Shown here piece by piece: positions 1 through 6,788 of a stretch of DNA of 12,207 bases (its first letter is position 1; each line of letters opens with the position of its first letter). Both the position numbers and the translations under genes were made by a program. The stretch covers positions 1 through 12,207 of the forward strand of contig DOHD01000022.1 in assembly GCA_003535455.1 (NCBI GenBank), read 5' to 3'. The notes under the pieces are model-generated. The model saw only the letters and a program-made list of their open reading frames with translations, had not been told where the DNA came from and did not search any database. This DNA comes from Acidimicrobium sp. GTDB lineage: Bacteria; Actinomycetota; Acidimicrobiia; Acidimicrobiales; Ilumatobacteraceae.

Positions 1-21
1 TGCGAGCTCGATCGGCGTCAT
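1..21 (-). CDS. Possible truncated start of a divergent gene
   Basis: An ATG on the minus strand at 21-19 opens a frame that runs off the left edge after seven codons (M-T-P-I-E-L-A). Upstream of it, on the minus strand, is TTAAGGTAAATGTGTA, whose AAGG is a plausible ribosome binding site about ten bases from the ATG. The arrangement would make this gene divergent from the thymidine kinase, with about 70 bases between them to hold both promoters. Seven codons are far too few to recognise a family, so this is only a candidate start. Confidence 0.3.
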
Positions 22-92
22 TACACATTTACCTTAATTCGCCGTCACGCTTTTTCATTAACACGCCTCGCGAGGTAGCGTTTCGCCCTGAG
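22..92. promoter_or_regulatory. Short intergenic region with a 10-bp palindrome
   Basis: This stretch separates the possible divergent gene from thymidine kinase. The only structure seen is a perfect 10-base palindrome, CCTCGCGAGG, at 66-75. Its right half (GAGG, 72-75) is the only purine-rich candidate ribosome binding site for thymidine kinase, but it lies 17 bases from the ATG, which is long. The palindrome could be an operator or chance. I could not find a convincing -35/-10 pair on either strand. Confidence 0.3.
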
Positions 93-698
93 ATGGCGAC
101 ACTGCGGTTCAACTACGGCACGATGGGCTCGGGCAAGAGCACGCTTGCCTTGCAGATTAATCACAACCTAACCAGCCGTGGTCTTGCTGGTTTGTTGCTG
201 ACGAAACTTGATCGCGACGGCGGGCAAGTTACAAGTCGACTCGGTGTATCGACGCCGGCGATTGAAATGGAGCCAGGGCTGAATCTTTTCGAATTGGCGC
301 TTTCGAGAATGCCTTTGCAGTTCATAGTTTGTGACGAGGCACAATTCTGCACGACGGATCAATGCGATCAACTCGCGCTGATCGTCGACGAATTGCATGT
401 CGACGTCTATGCATTCGGGCTGATCACCGATTTTAAAGGTCTTCTCTTTGAAGGCACGCGTCGACTGCTCGAAATCGCCGATCAGAGAATCGAAATGCAA
501 GTTGAAGCGCGGTGCTGGTGCGGTGCACGAGCGACAAACAACGCTCGTTTGGTCAACGACAAGGTTGTGCTCGAAGGTGAAACGGTGATGGTCGGTGATA
601 CCGACAAGAACACCATTGCACCGTTGTTCGGCGATGTTGTGCGATACGAGTTGCTATGCCGCAACCACTATCGCAAAAAACAAATTTCGGCCGATTAA
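93..698 (+). CDS. tdk: Thymidine kinase
   Basis: The 201-residue product phosphorylates thymidine with ATP in the cytosolic pyrimidine salvage route. It belongs to the tetrameric, zinc-containing type II family and has that family's usual length. The Walker A loop is G-T-M-G-S-G-K-S-T at residues 9-17. The catalytic glutamate is in D-E-A-Q-F (81-85, E82). The conserved G-L-x-x-D-F segment is at 109-114. The zinc lasso is C141-W-C143 with C189 and H192 in the LCRNHY segment, and Y185 is the expected substrate-contacting tyrosine. The CxC spacing in the first zinc pair, instead of the more common CxxC, and the following G-A-R-A-T resemble actinobacterial versions as I remember them. No in-frame ATG, GTG or TTG lies upstream of 93 before base 57, so the start is secure. 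The TAA stop (696-698) overlaps the convergent FKBP stop in the palindrome TTAA. Confidence 0.93.
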   Translation: MATLRFNYGTMGSGKSTLALQINHNLTSRGLAGLLLTKLDRDGGQVTSRLGVSTPAIEMEPGLNLFELALSRMPLQFIVCDEAQFCTTDQCDQLALIVDELHVDVYAFGLITDFKGLLFEGTRRLLEIADQRIEMQVEARCWCGARATNNARLVNDKVVLEGETVMVGDTDKNTIAPLFGDVVRYELLCRNHYRKKQISAD

Positions 699-1069
699 AA
701 AACGTTCAGCAAGTCGACGACGAAGACGAGCGTCTCGTTGCCCTTGATTACGCCACCGGCACCGCGACTGCCGTAGCCCATGTCTGGCGGAATCGTAAGT
801 TTGCGCCGACCACCGACTTTCATGCCAGCAACGCCTTTGTCCCAGCCGGCAATTACTTGACTGGCGCCAAGACCAAATTCGAACGGCTCATCGCGATCCC
901 ATGAAGAGTCAAATTGTTTCGCTGTGCTCCAAGCAACCCCGACATAGTGAACCGAAACACTTTTGCCGCTCACTGCCTCTTGACCTTCACCAACCACGAG
1001 GTCTTCGACAATTAGGCCCGCCGGTGCAGGAGTATTCGGAATTTCAACTTTTGGCTTTGAATTTGACAT
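695..1069 (-). CDS. FKBP-type peptidyl-prolyl cis-trans isomerase
   Basis: The 124-residue protein should catalyse cis-trans isomerisation of Xaa-Pro bonds in folding proteins. After about 17 variable residues a single complete FKBP domain runs to the end. It contains V-H-Y-V-G (40-44), F-D-S-S (53-56), F-E-F-x-L-G (63-68), Q-V-I-A-G-W-D-K-G-V-x-G-M (71-83), I-P-x-x-M-G-Y-G (93-100) and the final L-V-F-V-V-D-L strand. The expected pocket residues Y42, F53, D54, V72, I73, W76, Y99 and F116 are all present. No signal peptide or lipobox is visible, so it is probably cytosolic. It is the last gene of the minus-strand run, starting 22 bases after the formyltransferase stop, and may be co-transcribed with it. 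No strong ribosome binding site precedes the ATG. A link to sugar synthesis is not evident; it may simply be the resident neighbour. Confidence 0.93.
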   Translation of the reverse strand: MSNSKPKVEIPNTPAPAGLIVEDLVVGEGQEAVSGKSVSVHYVGVAWSTAKQFDSSWDRDEPFEFGLGASQVIAGWDKGVAGMKVGGRRKLTIPPDMGYGSRGAGGVIKGNETLVFVVDLLNVF

Positions 1070-1091
1070 GCCTGCACGCTACTCACGAATT

Positions 1092-1895
1092 CTAAAGATT
1101 CGCGATAAGTTTTGGCGACTTGGTTCCAAGTCGACCTTTCAAATATTCGTCAACCATACGATCGTCAAAAAGATCGTAGTTAACCCGCAAATGTTGTGGC
1201 TCGAAGTCGCGCGTCAAATAGAGTCGGCCAAGAGTTCTTTGTGGAGTGAAAATCAAATTGTTTCCAGCGATCAGTCTTTTGAGTGCTTCCACGACGTTGT
1301 TGGCACCTTGCAACACCGTTGCAACACCGACATCGTGAATACCCATACCAGCTTTCAAAACTGGGACAGACTGATGAAGTATTTCACCAGCGTCTGCTGC
1401 CGCAACAATCTTGTGAATAGTTATTCCGGCACATTGTGGCTCCATAAAATAAAACGGCCAAAACAGCGTGGCTGAACCTTTATACCAAGGTGATAGACCC
1501 AAATGAAAATTCAATGAGAGCTTGGGCAAAGACTGCAACAGCTCTCCATTTATCAAATCGCACCCAAAAACTATGCAGACATCACTTGGTTGCTTTCTTG
1601 CAAACTCAACAGTTTCTTTTGAATTAAGCGTGTTTGAATCGCAAACGAATTTTTCGATTCCTGAATAAGTCGATTCATAGTTCAACTCTCCGAATGAAGC
1701 TGACTCGATCTCGAAACGCTTTTCGAAATGACGCTTGAAATTTGCGCGATCACGGTCAGCGATGTTTTCTGGTGATTTGGGCATCACCGATTCACGTTGC
1801 ATTACAACAACCCTGAACTCCGCATCTAATTTCAAGAGTTGTGCGAGCACAAAAAGGTGTCGGGAATGAGAGCCTGAAAACAATAGAACTCGCAC
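1092..1895 (-). CDS. Formyltransferase-family protein, probably sugar N-formyltransferase
   Basis: The 267-residue product has the N10-formyltetrahydrofolate-dependent transferase fold. The catalytic set is N129, H131 and D168, in L-N-F-H-L-G-L-S-P-W-Y-K-G (128-140) and A-A-D-A-G-E-I-L (166-173); the His-to-Asp spacing is within one residue of that in PurN. The N-terminus (S-R-H-L-F near residue 11) resembles stand-alone formyltransferases found in surface-sugar clusters more than Fmt or PurN. The natural role is therefore probably N-formylation of an amino sugar, such as the product of the aminotransferase in this operon (inference). Translation begins at GTG (1895-1893), nine bases after a strong ribosome binding site, AAGGAG (1910-1905), which lies inside the end of the upstream gene; the two genes are 3 bases apart. 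The coding sequence looks AT-rich beside the NeuB and KdnA-like genes. Confidence 0.85.
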   Translation of the reverse strand: MRVLLFSGSHSRHLFVLAQLLKLDAEFRVVVMQRESVMPKSPENIADRDRANFKRHFEKRFEIESASFGELNYESTYSGIEKFVCDSNTLNSKETVEFARKQPSDVCIVFGCDLINGELLQSLPKLSLNFHLGLSPWYKGSATLFWPFYFMEPQCAGITIHKIVAAADAGEILHQSVPVLKAGMGIHDVGVATVLQGANNVVEALKRLIAGNNLIFTPQRTLGRLYLTRDFEPQHLRVNYDLFDDRMVDEYLKGRLGTKSPKLIANL

Positions 1896-1912
1896 TCGTC
1901 AAATCTCCTTGA
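1896..1912 (-). promoter_or_regulatory. Strong ribosome binding site deciding a GTG start
   Basis: Reading the minus strand, AAGGAG occupies 1910-1905 and is followed by nine bases and then GTG at 1895-1893. It is the best Shine-Dalgarno match in the operon and lies within the last codons of the fusion gene. It fixes the formyltransferase start at GTG and suggests that this gene is translated independently rather than only by coupling. Confidence 0.75.
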
Positions 1913-3872
1913 GCATATTTTTAGAAACCAAAAGTTGGCATACTTTTTCTATATCGGACTCTTCAACTTTAAGCCGTGCCGCAATATCGGTGGTTGGCAA
2001 CAACCCATCTGACAAAAACAACACAGAAAGAACCAAGTCAAGATGCGCAATTTTCAAATCTGGCAACAGCGACCCACCAAATATCTCGTAAAGGCCGTGC
2101 TTTGAAAGCATCGGCTCACCGTGCGGTTCGACTCGCTCATAAATCTTCAACTTTTCAATTTCGTCAATCACCTGCACATAAAGATCAAAAGTTTCGGCAA
2201 TTTGTTCGCCATTGACGAAATTCAGGTCGTCTAGCGAAGTGTGATATTGACGATAGGTGTAATAGATATCTTTGGCTAACGTCGTCATGTTAATTCTAAA
2301 ACCTGGTGACGAATACTGTCGTTCATCACTGCCGTGAATGTCGAATTGCTTTAGTTCGTAATCTTTTTGATTGCGATCTAAAACTTTCTTGATTATCGAA
2401 TTGATGAAATGGTCGGCACTGAACGACTGTTTTACTTGAAAATTACCTGGACCACCGACAGTTGTAATTTGTAGACCAAAGTCGATCATCTTCATCTTCT
2501 CTTCATTTATCTTCAGATACGCAATCGCGCCAATTGTTTCAGGCACGAAAACGATCCTGTATGTCCATTTTCGAGATTCCTTTGAATTTATATGTCGCGC
2601 TAACAACGCAGTCAGCAATACGCCACTTAGTGAATCATTGGCCATTGCTGGATGGCAAATATAGGCCGATATTAAAACTTCACGATTTGACCTACCAGGA
2701 AGAATTTTTTCGCCATAACTCATTGAGCCAGTCGTGAATTTCGAGTCAATAACCAGATGTAGCGGTTGTTCGGCCGACTTCAATTTCTTGAGTTGCTTTT
2801 TATTCACGCAAAACGCCCAGTCAGATTTGTAATAGAGCGTTCTATATGGAATCGCCTCTTCAAGAAGTTCGTGGGTATGAATATGCGACGACACTTCTTC
2901 GTAAGTAGACCTCAAGTCGCAAGGTTGACTGTATGACGCGACATGAAGTGGACTTTCGTTGATATCAACTATTCGGTTGTCTTTCGCGTCGGCAATAAAA
3001 CCTTGCGTAATACTCCATTCTTGTGGAACAACCCAATCAAAAACTTTTGACCCCGATGGAACTTCAGAAATTTCGAGTTCAACAAAACGTTTGATCCCAT
3101 TCAAAGTCTCACGATTTGCAGCGCCAGTAAGGCTTCGATTCAAACTAAAAAGCTCCTCGAGTTTTATCTGTGTCTCTTGGACGATTTTGGCCTTGACTAT
3201 TTCTTCGACCGACGAGTCGAAGTTCAGATTCGCCGAGTCAACTAAATGGGTCAAGCTTTCAAAGTCGTTCTGAACATCAAGATCAAACTTGAGATAAGGG
3301 TAAGCCAGGCTTGGCCTGGCCTTTACTGCGCGAATACGATCCTCGCCGAGCGTGCCGAGTGCAAGCGTCAAATGTTCACGCATAACTACGTCGGTGATAC
3401 TCAAATTAAGTTTGCGAAGTACTTCTACCGTAAACAGTTCTGCGCCAATACCATCCGGAAAATCACAACTGCCACTTGGTCGGTGATTGAAGTGATAATC
3501 AAGCGGATTGGTCTTAAAGTCTGAAATCAAACCATCGATCTCAAAACCGCTGACAAAGGGATTGTCGGCGCAAACCCGCACCACGACTTCAGCAGGAAAT
3601 ACTTCTGTAGCACCAGCGAACCTGGCGAGAACATCATCTTCGTCGCCCCTGAAAACTTCAATGCCCAACGACCTTGCTAGTTCACACAATGCATCGTCGG
3701 CGGGTTTGGTCGTAGTGGCGAGCACAACTTTTGACAATTGTTTACTGCTTTGAACGCGCCTAATAACCCACTCCAAAATCGAATGACCACCAAGTTTCAG
3801 CAACGCCTTGCCAGGAAGTCGTTTTGATTCGACCCTTGCTTGAATCAAACAAAGTGAACTCAGCTGAGTCAT
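1899..3872 (-). CDS. Fusion: SpsF-like cytidylyltransferase + DUF4910 aminopeptidase-like domain + winged helix
   Basis: One uninterrupted 657-residue frame carries two proteins that usually occur separately. Residues 1-230 are an SpsF/COG1861 nucleotidyltransferase with I-Q-A-R-x-x-S-x-R-L-P-G-K (10-22), the acidic A-D-N-P segment (102-105) and F-D-L-D (196-199). This family activates ulosonic or acyl-amino sugars with CTP. Residues 233-600 match the M28-like, COG4310 domain (DUF4910 with DUF2172): the L-F-x-x-N-R-S-L-T-G opening (241-250) looks like the N-terminus of stand-alone members. Likely zinc ligands are H407 and D413 (C-H-P-x-x-x-N-D-S-L-S-G), E445, D516 and H544 (Y-H-T-S-L-D-D-L). 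A winged-helix segment ends the chain (about 608-657). DUF4910 proteins recur in surface-glycan clusters but their reaction is unknown to me. The ATG overlaps the NeuB stop (ATGA, 4 bases), implying coupled translation. Sampled lines are low in GC (30-43% by hand count). Confidence 0.88.
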   Translation of the reverse strand: MTQLSSLCLIQARVESKRLPGKALLKLGGHSILEWVIRRVQSSKQLSKVVLATTTKPADDALCELARSLGIEVFRGDEDDVLARFAGATEVFPAEVVVRVCADNPFVSGFEIDGLISDFKTNPLDYHFNHRPSGSCDFPDGIGAELFTVEVLRKLNLSITDVVMREHLTLALGTLGEDRIRAVKARPSLAYPYLKFDLDVQNDFESLTHLVDSANLNFDSSVEEIVKAKIVQETQIKLEELFSLNRSLTGAANRETLNGIKRFVELEISEVPSGSKVFDWVVPQEWSITQGFIADAKDNRIVDINESPLHVASYSQPCDLRSTYEEVSSHIHTHELLEEAIPYRTLYYKSDWAFCVNKKQLKKLKSAEQPLHLVIDSKFTTGSMSYGEKILPGRSNREVLISAYICHPAMANDSLSGVLLTALLARHINSKESRKWTYRIVFVPETIGAIAYLKINEEKMKMIDFGLQITTVGGPGNFQVKQSFSADHFINSIIKKVLDRNQKDYELKQFDIHGSDERQYSSPGFRINMTTLAKDIYYTYRQYHTSLDDLNFVNGEQIAETFDLYVQVIDEIEKLKIYERVEPHGEPMLSKHGLYEIFGGSLLPDLKIAHLDLVLSVLFLSDGLLPTTDIAARLKVEESDIEKVCQLLVSKNMLKEI

Positions 3873-4933
3873 GATTTAGAGAGATCGTCCCAAGTCAAGA
3901 TGTGATCTTCGGGCAAATCGTGAATAATTTTTTTGCCGAGCACTTCATCCCACTTCATTGGACTGATACCCGTGCCTGGTCGCTTCGCAACAAGATCTTG
4001 TTCACCGAGTGCATGACCGCTTTTGAGATCTCGGGTCAAAACGATGCTGCGGCGGGCATTGAGACGAGAAATCTCTTCGGTTGCGATCGGCGCCTTCGAT
4101 CGCGAGGAGCCGAGCAACTCATGCACTTGTTTTATATTGACTTGAAAGCGAGCAAGGTCATGTTCGTCCATGGCGTGATAGTGGTCGTTTCCGGGCAGAG
4201 TTTTGTCGAGGGTGAAATGCTTTTCGAGCACCACGGCGCCGAGCAAATGTGCGGCGACCAAACTGGTCATTTGTTCGTTCGGCAAAGTGTGATCTGAGTA
4301 TCCGAGCAACAAATCTGGGTATCGATTGCGCAAATCGACCAGCATGCCAAGATGCGCGTTTTCGTTGCGAGTCGGATAATTGAGAATGCAGTGCATCAAA
4401 CAAATTTCTCTTGCGCCAGCACCGCGCAAAATTGTCAGCGCGTCGTCGATCTCGGCGATATTCGACGCGCCGGTCGACAAAATAACTGGTTTGCCCGTTG
4501 CGGCAACTTTTTTCAACAACGGCGGGTTCGTTATGTCAGCCGACGCAATCTTGAAATACCGCACGAGTGGGTCGAGCATGTCGATGGCGCCCAAATCAAA
4601 TGGTGTCGAGACAAATTCGATGCCGTGTTTTTTGCAGTGCGACGCCAATTCTTTGTATTCAGCCTCACCAAAGGCGTCGTATTTCGTGAACAATTCGTAT
4701 TGACTGGTCGTCGGCTCTTGGGTCGTATCCCAATATGACGGCGAAAACTTCGAGGCAATCAAACCCGCCTTATAGGTCTGAAATTTGGCTGCATCAGCAC
4801 CGCCACGCTTCGCAGATTCAATCAACAGCTTCGCGGTCGCCAACGAGCCTTCATGATTTACGCCGATTTCAGCGATCACATAAGGTCGATCGTTCTGACC
4901 GACCATCCGATCGCCGAACTTTATTTGGGTCAT
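3869..4933 (-). CDS. neuB: NeuB-like 3-deoxy-ulosonic acid synthase with SAF domain
   Basis: The 354-residue protein condenses phosphoenolpyruvate with an aldose, usually an N-acylated hexosamine, to form a nonulosonic-type acid. The TIM barrel includes A-E-I-G-V-N-H-E-G (21-29), A-K-F-Q-T-Y (49-54), S-T-P-F-D (109-113), K-I-A-S-A-D (128-133), L-S-T-G-A-S (152-157) and G-Y-S-D-H-T (211-216). H215 and H239 (E-K-H-F) are the expected metal ligands. A C-terminal antifreeze-like SAF domain (about 293-354) keeps K-R-P-G (317-320), whose arginine reaches into the partner active site in known synthases. An unusual point is N-D-H-Y-H-A-M at 249-255, where sialic acid synthases typically have a PDHKAS-like segment. 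This suggests a different aldose acceptor. The start overlaps the glycosyltransferase stop by one base (TAATG) and the stop overlaps the fusion gene start. The substrate cannot be read from the sequence. Confidence 0.92.
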   Translation of the reverse strand: MTQIKFGDRMVGQNDRPYVIAEIGVNHEGSLATAKLLIESAKRGGADAAKFQTYKAGLIASKFSPSYWDTTQEPTTSQYELFTKYDAFGEAEYKELASHCKKHGIEFVSTPFDLGAIDMLDPLVRYFKIASADITNPPLLKKVAATGKPVILSTGASNIAEIDDALTILRGAGAREICLMHCILNYPTRNENAHLGMLVDLRNRYPDLLLGYSDHTLPNEQMTSLVAAHLLGAVVLEKHFTLDKTLPGNDHYHAMDEHDLARFQVNIKQVHELLGSSRSKAPIATEEISRLNARRSIVLTRDLKSGHALGEQDLVAKRPGTGISPMKWDEVLGKKIIHDLPEDHILTWDDLSKS

Positions 4934-5598
4934 TATTCTGTCGACTCGCTGCCGTGTTTTTGGATGATTCTTTGGCGGTGATGCTCCATTGCCGCGGCAT
5001 CGTTGGTCGCATTGTTTTCATGACGGCGATATCTATACAGCGGCAACTCGAGGCGATGAATCTGATACTTCTTGGTGAAACGCAGTCGAAGGTCGGTTTC
5101 TTCGTGCAACAAAAAGGTTTCGTCGTATAAACCGATATCAATCAACTGCTCGGTTCGAAACATGATGCCACATGCAATCGGGTCGGTAAGACAATTTTTT
5201 CGACCCAATACTTCTTCTTGTTCGTCGACCAAGAGATAATCGCACGCGACAGCATCCATATATTTGTTTTCTCGCAAAAACTCGTGGAGCAAATGCAAAA
5301 ACTGTGAGTTCACGTAGTCGTCGGCGTCGACTCGCACCACAAATGGCGCTCGTGCACGGCGAATCGCCTTGTTCAAAGAGGCCGGTAAGCCGATGTTCTT
5401 CTCGTTGTTGATCAACACAATTTCGTTGGCGAATTCACCGAGCACCGCGGCGCTGCGATCGGTGCTGCCATCGTTGATGACGACGATCTCGAACTTGTCG
5501 CGTGAAATAGTCTGCGAAATTAGCGACCGAAGACAACGAGAAATATATTTTTCTTGGTTGAAAGAAGCGACGATGACCGAGATTACTGGTGAGCTCAT
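4933..5598 (-). CDS. Family 2 glycosyltransferase
   Basis: This is a 221-residue GT-A fold enzyme of the GT2 type, expected to transfer a nucleotide-activated sugar onto a glycan or lipid-linked acceptor at the cytoplasmic face. Visible motifs are S-V-I-V-A-S-F-N (7-14), V-I-N-D-G-S-T-D (40-47), the metal-binding D91-A-D93-D, and H-E-E-T-D-L (165-170), which supplies the catalytic base region. No transmembrane segment is seen, and the protein ends soon after the catalytic domain, so it is shorter than many GT2 enzymes. It starts 6 bases after the aminotransferase stop and overlaps the NeuB start by one base. GT2 enzymes generally use UDP-, GDP- or dTDP-sugars, so it may not be the transferase for the CMP-sugar that the rest of the operon appears to make. 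Confidence 0.92.
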   Translation of the reverse strand: MSSPVISVIVASFNQEKYISRCLRSLISQTISRDKFEIVVINDGSTDRSAAVLGEFANEIVLINNEKNIGLPASLNKAIRRARAPFVVRVDADDYVNSQFLHLLHEFLRENKYMDAVACDYLLVDEQEEVLGRKNCLTDPIACGIMFRTEQLIDIGLYDETFLLHEETDLRLRFTKKYQIHRLELPLYRYRRHENNATNDAAAMEHHRQRIIQKHGSESTE

Positions 5599-5604
5599 GA
5601 TTCT

Positions 5605-6765
5605 CTACTTCAAAACTTTCGCCAAGGCTTTGTGCAGTTTCGTCGGCACGGCTTCATCCATTTTCACGACCACCGGCAGAGACACTGCACGCTCGAGTCT
5701 GGTTCGTGAACCCGCAAAAGCCTTTGATAGGTCGCCACCGTGACGGGCAACAAGTTCGGGCATGTGTGTCCAGGTACCGGCGAAATGCCAAGTCACTGCC
5801 TCGGGCAAAATCTTGGTTGATAAGCCCTCGGCAACAAGTGCATCGCGGCATTGCCGAGCAGTCACATTGTCTTTGACGCTGAACACCAACGCATCAGCTG
5901 TCTCATATGAACCTGTGGGCACTTCACGCGCAGTGATGCCGGGCAAATTTTCGATCGCCGACCACATTGCATCACGATTTTTGCGCTGAGCCGAAACAAC
6001 GGTAGAAAGTTTTTTCAACTGAGCCAGGCCCACCGCACCCTGCATTTCTGTCATTCGAAAATTGAAGCCGCTGCTCGCACGAGTGTCTTCCCAGCGGGGC
6101 ACCGCGGGATTATTTTCGTGACCGTGATCGTGCCACGCGGCGGCGGCTTTGTAATCGGCTTCATTTTGAAACACGATCATGCCCCCTTCGCCAGTGGTCA
6201 TGGTTTTGGCGAAGTCGAAACTAAACGTACCCATGCGACCCCATGCGCCAAGCGGTCGACTATCAAGCGACCCACCACAACCCCACGCGGCATCTTCAAT
6301 CAAAGTGACCTTGTTTTGGCGACAGATGTGCTCAATTTCAAATAAATTCGCGGGCGTGCCCAACATATGCACGGCGATCACCGCCTTTGTTTTAGGCGTG
6401 ATCAGACTCTTCAAAGACTCTGGGTCAAGATTCAACGTGCCGTCAATCTCGGCGCACACGGGTGTCGCACCCGACTCGATAATCGCCTCAACCGTCGCAA
6501 CAAAAGTGAAACTCTGGGTGATTACTTCGTCGCCAGGCTTTAGATCTAATACGGCAAGGGCGACTCGCAACGCCGCAGTACCAGATGTGACAGCCAACGC
6601 AAATGGCACATCAAGCGCCTTGGCGAACGCGTTTTCAAAGTCGCGAACCTTCCATCGGTCTTGTCTGATCGCATCAAATGAATGGCGAAACAAAACCCCG
6701 CCGTGTTTGAAGATGTCGTCGACTTCAGCCTGTTCTTCAGCGCCAATCAGCTCGTATCCAGGCAT
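5605..6765 (-). CDS. kdnA: DegT/DnrJ/EryC1-family aminotransferase, KdnA-like
   Basis: The 386-residue PLP enzyme transfers an amino group, usually from glutamate, to a keto- or aldehydo-sugar. Features are S61-G-T-A-A for phosphate binding, E-D-A-A (157-160, D158 against the pyridine nitrogen), the Schiff-base lysine K187 in S-F-D-F-A-K-x-x-x-x-G-E-G-G, and G-F-N-F-R-M-T-E-M (233-241). The opening M-P-G-Y-E-L-I-G-x-E-E, the D-R-W-K-x-R-D segment (36-42) and the D-H-G-H-E-N segment (213-218) match my memory of Shewanella KdnA. KdnA aminates the C8 aldehyde of oxidised Kdo to give 8-amino-3,8-dideoxy-octulosonate. The gene lies 23 bases downstream of a KdnB-like gene, which is the expected partner. 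The subfamily call is from remembered sequence; the aminotransferase call is secure. No strong ribosome binding site was seen. Confidence 0.85.
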   Translation of the reverse strand: MPGYELIGAEEQAEVDDIFKHGGVLFRHSFDAIRQDRWKVRDFENAFAKALDVPFALAVTSGTAALRVALAVLDLKPGDEVITQSFTFVATVEAIIESGATPVCAEIDGTLNLDPESLKSLITPKTKAVIAVHMLGTPANLFEIEHICRQNKVTLIEDAAWGCGGSLDSRPLGAWGRMGTFSFDFAKTMTTGEGGMIVFQNEADYKAAAAWHDHGHENNPAVPRWEDTRASSGFNFRMTEMQGAVGLAQLKKLSTVVSAQRKNRDAMWSAIENLPGITAREVPTGSYETADALVFSVKDNVTARQCRDALVAEGLSTKILPEAVTWHFAGTWTHMPELVARHGGDLSKAFAGSRTRLERAVSLPVVVKMDEAVPTKLHKALAKVLK

Positions 6766-6788
6766 GAATTGATTTTACTCTGAGATCT

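Noticed and set aside
1092..1895. Methionyl-tRNA formyltransferase (Fmt), given the initiator tRNA in the window
   Set aside because: The protein lacks the usual Fmt length and C-terminal domain, its N-terminus is of the sugar-cluster type, and it sits in a tight sugar operon over 8 kb from the tRNA.
3300..3325. AAGCCAGGCTTGGCCTGGC inverted-repeat-like stretch as a terminator
   Set aside because: It lies inside the cytidylyltransferase coding region, has no T run after it on either strand, and the frame continues through it.
6179..6772. A 197-codon open frame on the plus strand
   Set aside because: It lies antisense to the aminotransferase, has no recognisable motif or ribosome binding site, and the minus-strand frame is clearly the coding one.
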